Under the pieces are notes generated by a model. It saw only the letters and a list, made by a program, of their open reading frames with translations, did no database searches and had not been told where the DNA came from. DNA of 64,000 nt from positions 496,001 through 560,000 of the forward strand of contig NZ_JBEWYP010000002.1 of NCBI RefSeq assembly GCF_040566555.1. The letters are read 5' to 3'. The DNA is from Sediminicola sp040566555 (GTDB lineage: Bacteria > Bacteroidota > Bacteroidia > Flavobacteriales > Flavobacteriaceae). Shown one piece after another: positions 1-8,377 of the stretch. Position 1 is the stretch's first letter. Each line of letters opens with the position of its first letter. Position numbers and translations under genes: made by a program.

Positions 1-560
1 GTGAAAGAAAGGCACATAAATTGTCTGAAAAAGGGCAAGAACAACTTTTTAGTTTTGTAGAAAACCTTTCTACCCCTGTCATTGCTGCAGTTAACGGCTT
101 TGCGCTTGGTGGTGGTTTGGAATTGGCCATGGCCTGCCATTTTAGGGTGGCAAGCGATAACGCCAAAATGGGACTACCAGAAGTCTCCCTTGGAGTTATT
201 CCAGGTTATGGGGGTACACAGCGCTTACCTCAGTTAGTGGGCAAAGGAATTGCCATGGAAATGATTATGACAGCAGGGATGATGGATGCCCAAAAAGCAC
301 TGTCCCACGGATTGGTGAATTATGTGGTCACCCAAGATGAATTAATGCCCTTATGTGTGAAATTGGCAAGCAAGATATCGAATAATTCATCTGTGGCCAT
401 TGGTTATGCAATAAAAGCTGTAAATGCGGGTTTTAAAAATGATGTGGATGGGTATAAAGCTGAAATAAAAGCGTTCGGCAAATGTTTTGGTACTGAAGAT
501 TTTAAAGAAGGTACTTCAGCATTTTTGGAAAAACGCAAAGCAGAATTCCCCGGTTCATAA
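1..560 (+). CDS. enoyl-CoA hydratase/isomerase (crotonase), 3' part
   Basis: The reading frame is open from base 3 to the stop at 560, so the gene starts outside the window; the TTG at 21 is internal. The visible 185 or so residues are the core and C-terminus of a crotonase-fold enzyme. The oxyanion-hole segment GFALGGGLELAMACHFR and the following MGLPEVSLGVIPGYGGTQRL carry the glycine-rich loop and catalytic glutamate region of enoyl-CoA hydratases. The family hydrates trans-2-enoyl-CoA in beta-oxidation or related acyl-CoA pathways in the cytoplasm. The C-terminus ends with the usual EGTSAFLEKRKAEF. About 75 residues are missing at the N-terminus compared with the usual 260. The exact acyl substrate cannot be read from the sequence. 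Confidence 0.93.
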   Translation, partial: ERKAHKLSEKGQEQLFSFVENLSTPVIAAVNGFALGGGLELAMACHFRVASDNAKMGLPEVSLGVIPGYGGTQRLPQLVGKGIAMEMIMTAGMMDAQKALSHGLVNYVVTQDELMPLCVKLASKISNNSSVAIGYAIKAVNAGFKNDVDGYKAEIKAFGKCFGTEDFKEGTSAFLEKRKAEFPGS

Positions 561-583
561 CCAATCTTAAACCTACTATTTCT

Positions 584-2134
584 ATGAAAACCAAGCTTAT
601 TATATTCTTTCTGTTGGCTTCCAACATGGTTTCACATGCCCAGAAAATGCCTGTTAGTTATGATGTTGGAGAACGGTACAGCGACCGCTACAAATATTCA
701 AATCTACTGACCATTGCAGATGATGGGGAGGGAGGCTCAATTTTAGTGAGATCCTATTTTACCGGACTTATCCTTAGACCAAAAGGATTCTACATTGAGC
801 ATTATAATAAGGATCTGGAATTGGTTTCTGAATATAACTATAAGATTACCGATATAGATTTTGTGGACGGTTATGTAAAAAATGGCCATTTGCACCTCTT
901 ATTGTTAAAATATAACCAAGGCACTGCATCCTATGAATACATAATCCATTCCTCTTTCTTGTCGGAGATGAATTTTAAAGAAAATCTTATTCTGTCCATA
1001 GAATCGGTGGAGGTAGAGAATCCTTTGGACAAGAATTACTACAATAGGAATTTTGGTTCTGGGTTTACCACCTCAGTATTGTTCAATGAAGATAAATCGG
1101 CCTTTGCCATTACCACCCATTTTAAGAAACGAAAAGACAACCAGCACTACATCTATTTGTTCGACACCACTGGGACCAAATTGATGGAGTATGATTTTTC
1201 TGCAGAGATTGAAGATAAAAATTATGCTTTTGAAGATATCGCGATATCCGAGGATTTAAAAAAAGTGTATCTCATAGGGAAAGCGTATTTCAAGAAAAAG
1301 CGATTTTCGGCCACTGAAAGGAAGTTTCAGTATGAGTTATTGCTCATAGATGAAAACGGGGGTAAAACACAAACATTTGATGATCCCGGTAAATTTTCAG
1401 AAGCCCTAAAGACAATCCTCATTGATGACAAATTGGTATTTGTTGGTTTTTATGCCGATAGAAAGGACAATCGATACAATGGATTGGTCTATTTTGAAAT
1501 GGATCCCACCTCCTTGGAACTCCTCCAGAAAAAATACCATCCTTTTTCCCAGCAATTTATGCTTGATAAGTTTGGAAAAGGAGAAGAAAGGGAGATTACC
1601 AACCTGATTTTTAAGGACGTTAGCGTCACCGAAGAAAAGGACATCCTTTTTAATGCGGAAGAGTATTTTGTGACCAAGAGCGTACAACAAGATGCGAGTG
1701 GAGCCCGCTTGCACATAGATAGATACCATTATAACGATATGGTAAGTGCCAAATTAAATGTTGCGGGAGATTTGATCTGGACCAGAAATATCAATAAATC
1801 GGAAGTGACCCAGAATGATGCGGCCTATGCTTCCTATAGTTCGTACACCTTGGGTAATGACACCTACTTTTTTATCAGTACTGCCAGTGAGAACCCACAA
1901 CAGATGAGCAACGAGCGTATAATCTTTAGACAGGGATATAGTAGAAACAGAAATGTATTTTTGATCAAATTGGATGCCCAGGGTAATATGAGCTATGAAA
2001 AGTTCATTGATGATAAGGACGCCAGACTTCCATTAATGGTTTCTTTGCCCTATACAAACAAACAAGATAATAGCATGCTCTTTTATGCCAAAAGGGGATC
2101 CAAAAAGCAATTGGTAAAAGTATCGTTTAAATAA
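584..2134 (+). CDS. secreted protein of unknown function
   Basis: A 516-residue protein with a clear Sec signal peptide (MKTKLIIFFLLASNMVSHAQ, cleavage before or after the Gln). I do not recognise the family. The rest is soluble, with many short hydrophobic strands and recurring patterns such as LYLFDTTGTKLMEYDF, LLLIDENGGKTQTF and FLIKLDAQGNMSYEKF. Repeats of strand-turn-strand with D-x-x-G turns suggest a beta-propeller-like fold, but this is inference. There is no lipobox and no type IX sorting domain. It starts 23 bases after the crotonase stop, so co-transcription is possible, although the two products have no obvious functional link. Confidence 0.8.
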   Translation: MKTKLIIFFLLASNMVSHAQKMPVSYDVGERYSDRYKYSNLLTIADDGEGGSILVRSYFTGLILRPKGFYIEHYNKDLELVSEYNYKITDIDFVDGYVKNGHLHLLLLKYNQGTASYEYIIHSSFLSEMNFKENLILSIESVEVENPLDKNYYNRNFGSGFTTSVLFNEDKSAFAITTHFKKRKDNQHYIYLFDTTGTKLMEYDFSAEIEDKNYAFEDIAISEDLKKVYLIGKAYFKKKRFSATERKFQYELLLIDENGGKTQTFDDPGKFSEALKTILIDDKLVFVGFYADRKDNRYNGLVYFEMDPTSLELLQKKYHPFSQQFMLDKFGKGEEREITNLIFKDVSVTEEKDILFNAEEYFVTKSVQQDASGARLHIDRYHYNDMVSAKLNVAGDLIWTRNINKSEVTQNDAAYASYSSYTLGNDTYFFISTASENPQQMSNERIIFRQGYSRNRNVFLIKLDAQGNMSYEKFIDDKDARLPLMVSLPYTNKQDNSMLFYAKRGSKKQLVKVSFK

Positions 2135-2144
2135 ATTTTAAATA

Positions 2145-2177
2145 ATGGAAATATTCCATATTTTTGGAATAAATCCA
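2145..2177 (+). promoter_or_regulatory. putative promoter with overlapping inverted repeats
   Basis: TATTTTTG at 2159-2166 fits the TAnnTTTG -7 element and lies 16 bases before the TTG start of the radical SAM gene. It is overlapped by ATGGAA-ATA-TTCCAT (2145-2159), a perfect inverted repeat, and followed by TGGA-N5-TCCA (2165-2177). The arrangement looks like a promoter under an operator. No good -33 TTG is seen. Confidence 0.4.
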
Positions 2178-2181
2178 TAAA

Positions 2182-3258
2182 TTGAAATCAAACGACTATC
2201 TGAAAGGGCGGGGTGCCCAGCAAAATATCCATAATCGGTTTCTAAAGGATATCCACGAACAGCGTGATGATTTCCTGGAGTTCTGTCGTTTAGATGGGGA
2301 AGAGGCAGACAGGAACAAGACCAAATACCTTCCCATTTTCCCCAAAACCATTGTCAACAAAGTGACAAGTCCCGATGTTGGGATGCATTATTCCATGAAC
2401 CCCTATCAGGGCTGCGAACATGGATGTATTTATTGCTACGCCCGCAATTCCCACGAATTCTGGGGCTATAGTGCCGGGTTGGATTTTGAAAGGCAGATTC
2501 TTATCAAGAAAGATGCACCTCGTTTGCTGGAAGAAAAAATAAGATCGAAAAGTTGGAAAGCGGAAACAATTGTTCTTTCGGGAAATACAGATTGTTACCA
2601 ACCTGCGGAAAGGGAATTTAAAATTACCAGGGCCTGTCTGGAGGTATTTCTAAAATACAAACACCCAGTAGGGATTATTACCAAAAACGCCCTGCTCTTA
2701 AGGGATTTGGACCTCTTAAAGGAGTTGGCCAAGGATAATTTAATAGGTGTCAATATTTCCGTCACCTCCCTTTCAGAAGATACTAGGCGTATTTTGGAAC
2801 CGAGAACCACAACCATTAAAAAGCGACTGGAAAGCATCCAAATGTTATCGGAAAACAACATTCCCGTCAATGCCATGTTGGCACCGATCATTCCAGGAAT
2901 CAACAGCCATGAAATACTGGATCTTGCCAAAGCGGTCTCTGACCATGGAGCTGTTTCCATGGCTTTCACATTGGTGCGACTCAATGGGGCCATTGGTCAA
3001 ATTTTTACTGATTGGATTCATAAGACCTTACCAGATAGGGCAGAAAAGGTGCTGCATCAAATAGAGGCCTGCCATGGAGGGTCCCTGAACGACAGTAGGT
3101 TTGGGGTTAGAGGAAAGGGAGATGGAAAAATTGCAGAACACATTCACGCCATGGTCCATTTGGCAAAGGCCAAATATTTTAAGGATAAAATATTTCCAAA
3201 GCTCAATACAGAATTACATGAAAGATATAAGGTTGGACAGTTATCGTTGTTCCAATAA
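2182..3258 (+). CDS. PA0069-family radical SAM protein
   Basis: A 358-residue radical SAM enzyme. The CEHGCIYC motif (Cys78, Cys82, Cys85) binds the 4Fe-4S cluster that cleaves S-adenosylmethionine. The N-terminal KGRGAQ...NRF and the segment MNPYQGCEHGCIYCYARNSHEF are typical of the SplB/Rv2578c-like PA0069 group, whose substrate is unknown to me; the fold is related to spore photoproduct lyase. The TTG at 2182 is the only sensible start: an in-frame TAA lies at 2170-2172 and the first internal Met is near residue 68. It stands alone between a secreted protein and a convergent oxidoreductase gene. Confidence 0.85.
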   Translation: MKSNDYLKGRGAQQNIHNRFLKDIHEQRDDFLEFCRLDGEEADRNKTKYLPIFPKTIVNKVTSPDVGMHYSMNPYQGCEHGCIYCYARNSHEFWGYSAGLDFERQILIKKDAPRLLEEKIRSKSWKAETIVLSGNTDCYQPAEREFKITRACLEVFLKYKHPVGIITKNALLLRDLDLLKELAKDNLIGVNISVTSLSEDTRRILEPRTTTIKKRLESIQMLSENNIPVNAMLAPIIPGINSHEILDLAKAVSDHGAVSMAFTLVRLNGAIGQIFTDWIHKTLPDRAEKVLHQIEACHGGSLNDSRFGVRGKGDGKIAEHIHAMVHLAKAKYFKDKIFPKLNTELHERYKVGQLSLFQ

Positions 3259-3268
3259 TTAAAAGCAT

Positions 3269-3302
3269 AAAAAAAGCCCACTTTACAAGGTTAAAGTGGG
3301 CT
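3269..3302 (-). terminator. intrinsic terminator between convergent genes
   Basis: Perfect 11-bp stem AGCCCACTTTA (3275-3285) / TAAAGTGGGCT (3292-3302) with a 6-base loop. The A-run at 3269-3275 becomes the U-tract when read on the minus strand, so it ends the oxidoreductase transcript. It probably also stops the radical SAM transcript arriving from the left, less efficiently. Confidence 0.8.
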
Positions 3303-3320
3303 GTATAATATAAATTAGAT

Positions 3321-4736
3321 TTAGCTGAGTTCCCAACCAGGTCTATAATCGCGCTTCACCCATTCGTTGGCCTTTTCATAATTGGTAACTTTCATGTTCT
3401 TGCCATCCCACAGCAATTTACGTCTTCCGGGATAGTTGAAAGGATCCCAATCCCCTGCTTTCTTGCCATCCTTGAATTCCTTGTATTGGTAGGCTTTGAT
3501 TGCTAAGTTCCCCATTAGTACGGCTTCCGTTAATGGTCCTGATCTTGAAAAATCAGAGGAAGTACCGGTTCCGTTCATACAGCCTTCCACCCAATTGTTG
3601 GCATGTGTGCCCGTAATCCTAGGGAGATATGGTTCTGGAGCATTAAACAGCTTCATGGTCTCCGAAGGTAATAATCTTGGGTTTCTGGAATAGGTATCAC
3701 AAACCAAAATTCCTTTGGTGCCATAAAAGATACTTCCCCCACCACCATCACCTATGGTTTCATCGTTCTTTAATTCATCCGGTAAATCTGGTTTAAGACC
3801 ACCATCATACCAATTTAGGGCAATGTCCCCATGGTCTTCTGTATCGAATTTGAGGCGCACTATGGAGGATGGAGGACAGGAAGAGCTGTAATCTGCTTCG
3901 ACAAAATCCCCTACCCAAACGGTGGTGCAACTTGCCTCAGCTTCTGTAGGGTAGCCCAAATCCAAGGTGCTGAACGGAGTCTCCATGATATGGCAGCCCA
4001 TATCGCCAAGGGCTCCTGTTCCAAAATCCCACCAGCCTCTCCATTTAAATGGAAGGTAGGCAGGGTTATAGTCCCTCATAGCTGCAGGTCCAAGCCAAAG
4101 GTCCCAATCCAATTCCTTAGGGACCTGTTCCTTGCCAACAGGTTTTTTCACCCCTTGTGGCCATACTGGACGGTTTGTCCAACAATCAACCTTTTCTATT
4201 TTTCCAATGATACCGGATTTGATCCATTCTTTAGCCTGTCGGCTACCATCACTGGAGGCTCCTTGGTTTCCCATTTGTGTTACAATCCCGTTTTCTCTGG
4301 CCACTTCGGTCATTAAACGAGTCTCATAAATATTGTGGGCAAGGGGTTTCTCCACATAGGCGTGTTTTTTGGCACGCATATAGGGCAATGCAATGGTTGC
4401 ATGGGTATGGTCTGGGGTTGCCACCATAATGGCATCTATTTCTTTTAAATGTTTGTCGTAAACCTTTCTAAAGTCCTTGTACATTTTGGCATTTGGATGC
4501 AGGGCCTGACTTTCGGCGACCATGCGCTTGTCCACATCGCAGAACGATACAAATTTCACTTTCCCCGTTGCTGTTAATTCACGGATAACACCACCACCAC
4601 GTCCTCCTACACCAAATGCAGAAACATAAAGGGTATCACTGGGTGGAACATGGTTTTTCCCAAGCACAAAACTGGGTACTATAGAAAAGGCCGCCGAGGT
4701 GGCAGCCACATTTTTGATGAATTTTCTTCTTTGCAT
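3321..4736 (-). CDS. Tat-exported Gfo/Idh/MocA-family oxidoreductase
   Basis: A 471-residue NAD(P)-dependent sugar or polyol oxidoreductase. The N-terminus MQRRKFIKNVAATSAAFSIV is a twin-arginine signal, so the enzyme should fold with its cofactor in the cytoplasm and act in the periplasm. The Rossmann glycine motif FGVGGRGGG starts near residue 41, and the family EKP motif is at residues 129-131. The C-terminal half has the usual alpha/beta substrate domain with GDMGCHIMETPF. The length is typical of the long Bacteroidota subgroup with a C-terminal extension. It is monocistronic and 15 kb from the sugar island, but may act in a similar process; the substrate is unknown. Confidence 0.9.
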   Translation of the reverse strand: MQRRKFIKNVAATSAAFSIVPSFVLGKNHVPPSDTLYVSAFGVGGRGGGVIRELTATGKVKFVSFCDVDKRMVAESQALHPNAKMYKDFRKVYDKHLKEIDAIMVATPDHTHATIALPYMRAKKHAYVEKPLAHNIYETRLMTEVARENGIVTQMGNQGASSDGSRQAKEWIKSGIIGKIEKVDCWTNRPVWPQGVKKPVGKEQVPKELDWDLWLGPAAMRDYNPAYLPFKWRGWWDFGTGALGDMGCHIMETPFSTLDLGYPTEAEASCTTVWVGDFVEADYSSSCPPSSIVRLKFDTEDHGDIALNWYDGGLKPDLPDELKNDETIGDGGGGSIFYGTKGILVCDTYSRNPRLLPSETMKLFNAPEPYLPRITGTHANNWVEGCMNGTGTSSDFSRSGPLTEAVLMGNLAIKAYQYKEFKDGKKAGDWDPFNYPGRRKLLWDGKNMKVTNYEKANEWVKRDYRPGWELS

Positions 4737-4748
4737 TTTGGTCGGATT

Positions 4749-4787
4749 CTAGTTTTCAGTTTGAAGATACAAAAAAATGAAAACTAG
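4749..4787. repeat. 10-bp inverted repeat upstream of the oxidoreductase
   Basis: CTAGTTTTCA (4749-4758) and TGAAAACTAG (4778-4787) are perfect inverted copies separated by 19 bases, starting 13 bases before the ATG of the Tat oxidoreductase. Possible uses are an operator for a dimeric regulator or a leader stem-loop; the spacing of about three helical turns (29 bp centre to centre) favours protein binding. Confidence 0.45.
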
Positions 4788-4839
4788 GAAGCCCGTTTTT
4801 GTACAATAGGCACGTATTCCTTTAGCGTTGAATGGCACT

Positions 4840-5499
4840 TTAAGAGTTTCCATTCCATTCCATAAAGAAATGCTCCAAATAATCCAACATGACCTGATGT
4901 CTTTGTGCTGCTATTTTCTTACCACTTTCAGTATTCATCTTGTCTTTTAACAACAACAATTTTTCATAGAAATGGTTGATCGTAGGGGCAGTGGATTTTT
5001 TGTATTCCTCTTTGGACATTTTTAGGTTGGGCGCAATATCGGGGTTGTAAAGCTCCCTATTTTTAAAGCCACCGTAATTAAAAGCCCTTGCGATACCAAT
5101 AGCCCCAATGGCATCTAAACGGTCGGCATCCTGGACTACGGCCAATTCTTGGGAGGTAAATTTGTCTTTCCCAGTTTCTAAACTGGATTTATAGGATATG
5201 TTTTCAATTATTTTTACGACATGGTCAATCACTTGTGGGTCAACTTCGAGGGAGGTTAAAAATTCCGTAGCGAGTTTGGGACCGATGGATTCGTCACCAC
5301 CATGAAATTTTGCGTCGGCGATATCATGTAATAGGGCGCCAAGGCTAACCACCAGGATATTTACCTGTTCGTCCTTCGCAATCAGCAGGGTATTCTTAAA
5401 GACACGCTGAATATGGAACCAGTCATGTCCGCCTTCAGCACCTTTAAGGGTTTCCTTCACAAAGGCAATGGTTTCTTCTACAATTTGGGTATCTGTCAT
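4840..5499 (-). CDS. HD-domain phosphohydrolase
   Basis: A 219-residue metal-dependent phosphohydrolase of the HD superfamily (YedJ-like size). His25 in GGHDWFHI, the HD pair His58-Asp59 in GALLHDIAD and the QDADRLDA motif with Asp124 form the metal site. The natural substrate of this branch, probably a nucleotide, is not defined by the sequence. The start codon overlaps the stop of the acyltransferase gene (ATGA, 5496-5499), so the two are translationally coupled. No signal peptide is present; it is cytoplasmic. Confidence 0.88.
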   Translation of the reverse strand: MTDTQIVEETIAFVKETLKGAEGGHDWFHIQRVFKNTLLIAKDEQVNILVVSLGALLHDIADAKFHGGDESIGPKLATEFLTSLEVDPQVIDHVVKIIENISYKSSLETGKDKFTSQELAVVQDADRLDAIGAIGIARAFNYGGFKNRELYNPDIAPNLKMSKEEYKKSTAPTINHFYEKLLLLKDKMNTESGKKIAAQRHQVMLDYLEHFFMEWNGNS

Positions 5500-6233
5500 G
5501 CAAATGAAGTTATTCCAGAAGTGATCTGTTGTTCTACTTTGGCAATGAGTGCATCCCTATCTTCACTGATTTCGAGCGGTTGGTGTACATCCAGCGTGAT
5601 ATGGTTGCCCAAGGCATTAGGAAATTTACCGTAGCGCAACATTTTCCAGGAATTATTGATGCTTATGGGAACAATCAAAGCCGAAGGGGCATTTTTCATT
5701 AATATTTTCAGCCCCATGGTCTGGAACTTTTTGGGATGCCCCGTTTTACTTCTTGTGCCCTCAGGAAAAATTACGGCACTGCGGTTATGGGCTTCTATAT
5801 ATTTTCCAAGTTTGGCAATTTCAGTCAAAGCCTGCCTGCTATCCTTCCGGTCGATCAACACTGATCCTCCATGCCTTAAATTATAGGATACGCTGGGGAT
5901 GCCTTTTCCGAGTTCCTGCTTGCTCACAAATTTTGGATGATGTTTCCTCATATACCAAACTATGGGCGAAATATCGTGCATGCTCTGATGATTTGCCACA
6001 ATGATCAAAGGCCGGTCAGTTGGGATATCGTACGGGTTGTTAAAGGTGTATGTGGTTCCAAGAACGTTGGAACATCGCAGAAGGCAAAAGTTTAAAATAC
6101 TTACAGTTCTTTTTAAAGCGGGGTATCCAAATACATTAAAGGCGATCCATTGGATGGGATGGAATACCAACAAGGTAAGGCCAAATAAAATCTGGTAAAC
6201 GACTGAGAAGGGGTAGGCCAATATTTTTTGCAT
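5496..6233 (-). CDS. plsC: 1-acyl-sn-glycerol-3-phosphate acyltransferase
   Basis: A 245-residue acyltransferase that adds the second acyl chain to lysophosphatidic acid at the inner membrane. Catalytic block I is NHQSMHD (His82, Asp87) and block III is FPEGTRS (residues 156-162). A hydrophobic N-terminal stretch (residues 8-35) anchors it to the membrane. The length fits the PlsC family. It is the first gene of a two-gene operon with the HD hydrolase (4-base overlap). Its ATG lies only 11 bases behind a strong hairpin (6245-6281), so the gene either uses a promoter inside that hairpin region or depends on readthrough from the bacilliredoxin gene. Confidence 0.9.
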   Translation of the reverse strand: MQKILAYPFSVVYQILFGLTLLVFHPIQWIAFNVFGYPALKRTVSILNFCLLRCSNVLGTTYTFNNPYDIPTDRPLIIVANHQSMHDISPIVWYMRKHHPKFVSKQELGKGIPSVSYNLRHGGSVLIDRKDSRQALTEIAKLGKYIEAHNRSAVIFPEGTRSKTGHPKKFQTMGLKILMKNAPSALIVPISINNSWKMLRYGKFPNALGNHITLDVHQPLEISEDRDALIAKVEQQITSGITSFA

Positions 6234-6244
6234 GACACAAAAAT

Positions 6245-6281
6245 AAAAAGAGAAACCATGACTAGCATGATTTCTCTTTTT
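6245..6281 (-). terminator. hairpin between bacilliredoxin gene and plsC
   Basis: AAAAAGAGAAA (6245-6255) pairs with TTTCTCTTTTT (6271-6281), with a further ATG/CAT pairing inside the loop. Read on the minus strand it follows the bacilliredoxin gene and is succeeded by a short T-rich stretch, as in an intrinsic terminator; the plsC ATG follows after 11 bases. Confidence 0.6.
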
Positions 6282-6332
6282 ATTTTTTTCTCTGTTATTC
6301 CTAGAACCTTAAAAAAGGCAGGGAAATATAAA

Positions 6333-6743
6333 TTAACAGAATTCGTTATAGGCTTCCATCAGGTTCTCAGCGATCATTTCTGCTGGTCTTCCTTCAATAT
6401 GGTGACGCTCAATCATGTGCACCAATTCGCCATTTTTGAACAAGGCCATACTTGGAGAAGATGGAGGAAAAGGAACCATAAGTCCCCTTGCGGCATTTAC
6501 CGCTTCCGTATCAACCCCAGCAAATACCGTTACCAAATGGTCTGGTTTTTTACTGTTCTTTAGGCTCATTTTGGCGGCAGGCCTTGCATTGGCGGCAGCA
6601 CAACCACAAACGGAGTTAACCACTACTAAAGTAATACCTTCTTGATTGATGGCCTTCTCAACAGCTTCGGCCGTATATAATTCTTCAAATCCGGCAGATG
6701 CCAGATCTTGTCTCATCGGTTTAACTAATTCTGCAGGATACAT
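6333..6743 (-). CDS. bacilliredoxin (BrxA/BrxB, YphP/YqiW family)
   Basis: A 136-residue thioredoxin-fold protein with the family active site CGC (Cys46, Cys48) in NSVCGCAAANARPA. Bacilliredoxins reduce mixed disulfides between proteins and low-molecular-weight thiols in the cytoplasm; which thiol this organism uses is not shown here. The length matches the usual 136-145. The N-terminus MYPAELVKPMR and the later MVPFPPSSPSMALFKNGELVHMIERH match the family throughout. It is monocistronic, with a TAnnTTTG element 31 bases upstream and a hairpin downstream. Confidence 0.92.
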   Translation of the reverse strand: MYPAELVKPMRQDLASAGFEELYTAEAVEKAINQEGITLVVVNSVCGCAAANARPAAKMSLKNSKKPDHLVTVFAGVDTEAVNAARGLMVPFPPSSPSMALFKNGELVHMIERHHIEGRPAEMIAENLMEAYNEFC

Positions 6744-6773
6744 AGTCTAATTTTTAATGATTTAGATATCTGA

Positions 6774-6781
6774 CAAAGGTA
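6774..6781 (-). promoter_or_regulatory. -7 promoter element of the bacilliredoxin gene
   Basis: TACCTTTG on the minus strand (CAAAGGTA on plus) matches TAnnTTTG and would start a transcript with a leader of about 25 bases. No clear -33 TTG is seen. Confidence 0.5.
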
Positions 6782-6849
6782 ACCATTTTGTATCATTTAC
6801 TGCATGTGCCTTAACTTTTCATTAGGGGTTCTTTTCTCTTGTAATATTA

Positions 6850-6857
6850 TATCTTTG
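6850..6857 (+). promoter_or_regulatory. -7 promoter element of the J-domain gene
   Basis: TATCTTTG matches TAnnTTTG and lies 15 bases before the ATG at 6873. It overlaps the upstream in-frame extension and so argues for the ATG at 6873 as the real start. Confidence 0.55.
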
Positions 6858-6872
6858 GAAAAATTTTGTAGG

Positions 6873-7607
6873 ATGATAAAATGGTTTGCCGCCATCTTGG
6901 GGTATTATGTGCTTAGGTTTCCAGGTGCTATAGTAGGTTTTTTGATTGGGAGTTATATTGATAGCCTTAGGAACCGTGGTTCAGGTGGCGGGTCAGTTTT
7001 TGGAGGTGGCCAGAGTCAAAGCGTGTCCCCTGCAGATTTTGAATTGAACCTGCTTTCCTTATGTTCTGTTGTGATCAAGGCCGATGGTAATGTAACCCAA
7101 AGGGAGCTGGATTATGTGAGGCAGTATTTCTTGAGTACCTATGGCAAGGATAAAGCAAATGCTATTTTCAGGACTTTTAACGAGGTAATCAAAAAAAGAG
7201 AGATCTCTGCTGCTAGAATATGTGCCTATCTCAATCAGCGCACACGGTATGAGGTGCGACTCCAATTACTGCACTTTTTGTTCGGAATTGCGCAGTCCGA
7301 CGGTAGTATAAGCCCTCTTGAGATTGAAAAAATAAAGGAAATTGCCGGGTATTTGAACGTGGGAATGATCGATTTTGAAAGCATAAAGGCCATGTTTGTC
7401 AAATCTGCGGATACAGCGTATAAGATCTTGGAAATTGAAAGATCTGTATCCGATGAGGAGGTGAAAAAAGCATATAGGACCATGGCTAAAAAATACCATC
7501 CAGATAGGGTGAACACCGAGAATGAAGCAATTAAAAAAGGCGCTGAAGAAAAGTTTAAAGAGGTTCAAAAGGCTTACGAGACCATTCAAATGGAACGCGG
7601 TTTGTAA
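6873..7607 (+). CDS. TerB/DjlA-like J-domain protein
   Basis: A 244-residue protein from the ATG at 6873 (an upstream in-frame start at 6804 would put a promoter element inside the gene). The N-terminus MIKWFAAILGYYVLRFPGA is a membrane anchor followed by a Gly/Ser-rich linker. A helical TerB-like region spans about residues 55-165, and a C-terminal J domain carries the HPD motif at 209-211 (KKYHPDRV). The order membrane segment, TerB, J domain is that of DjlA. Such proteins recruit and stimulate DnaK at the cytoplasmic face of the membrane. The client is unknown. Confidence 0.85.
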   Translation: MIKWFAAILGYYVLRFPGAIVGFLIGSYIDSLRNRGSGGGSVFGGGQSQSVSPADFELNLLSLCSVVIKADGNVTQRELDYVRQYFLSTYGKDKANAIFRTFNEVIKKREISAARICAYLNQRTRYEVRLQLLHFLFGIAQSDGSISPLEIEKIKEIAGYLNVGMIDFESIKAMFVKSADTAYKILEIERSVSDEEVKKAYRTMAKKYHPDRVNTENEAIKKGAEEKFKEVQKAYETIQMERGL

Positions 7608-7660
7608 TATTTGACGTTTTTTAAGACATTAATCAATAATCAACGATAACTAAACCAATT

Positions 7661-8245
7661 ATGGAAAATTTCTGGTTCTACCTCCAAATGGGTCTGGATC
7701 ATGTTTTGGATCTTAACGCATACGATCATATTCTTTTCCTTTCGGCCTTGGCAATACCGTTTACTTTCAAGGATTGGAAAAAGGTATTGTTGTTGGCAAC
7801 GGTTTTTACCGTGACCCATTGTCTTTCTTTAGCAATGTCGGTTTATGATCTGGTTACTATGGATGTTGCCTTGATTGAATTTCTTATTCCTATCACTATT
7901 TTGTTCACGGCCTTATTCAATCTATGGCACGCCATTAAATCCATTGAAAACAAGAATACCGGTATACATTTAATTGCAACGGCATTTTTTGGGTTGATCC
8001 ATGGTTTTGGCTTTTCCAATTATTTTAAAATGTTGATGGCAGAAGAGGAGCAAAAGCTGAGGCCTTTACTAGGTTTTGCCACTGGAATAGAATTTTCTCA
8101 AGTGTTTATAATCCTTTGTGTATTGCTAATATCTTACCTAATTCAATCAATGGCAAAGGTGAGGGTGCCGCTCTTTATAGGGGTTGCCTCCATATTAATT
8201 ATCGCAATTGTGATCCCCATGTTGGTTGAAACTTATCCTTGGTAG
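7661..8245 (+). CDS. HupE/UreJ-family membrane protein
   Basis: A 194-residue protein with about six membrane helices. The family signature is present as GLDHVLDLNAYDHILFLSAL near the N-terminus and FGLIHGFGFSNYF in the middle; these histidines and aspartates are thought to bind a metal ion, usually nickel or cobalt. In other bacteria relatives accompany hydrogenase or urease genes, but none is in this window, so a metal permease role is an inference from the family. There is no signal peptide beyond the first helix. It is followed by a 130-base gap before the deaminase gene. Confidence 0.87.
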   Translation: MENFWFYLQMGLDHVLDLNAYDHILFLSALAIPFTFKDWKKVLLLATVFTVTHCLSLAMSVYDLVTMDVALIEFLIPITILFTALFNLWHAIKSIENKNTGIHLIATAFFGLIHGFGFSNYFKMLMAEEEQKLRPLLGFATGIEFSQVFIILCVLLISYLIQSMAKVRVPLFIGVASILIIAIVIPMLVETYPW

Positions 8246-8306
8246 ATTTTCACTAAATATTAACCTTAATAGGTTGTCGGAATATTACAAAGAGGGTATA
8301 TTAGTG

Positions 8307-8314
8307 TACCTTTG
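8307..8314 (+). promoter_or_regulatory. -7 promoter element of the deaminase-protease operon
   Basis: TACCTTTG matches TAnnTTTG; the leader would be about 57 bases. No matching -33 TTG at the usual distance. Confidence 0.45.
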
Positions 8315-8377
8315 AGGTTGTAATAGGTCATGGTTAGATGATAGGTCTTTCGCGATCAATGGTGATTTAAAGTATTG

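Noticed and set aside
6804..6872. Longer start of the J-domain gene
   Set aside because: It would include a TAnnTTTG promoter element within the coding region, and the true membrane helix begins at the ATG 6873.
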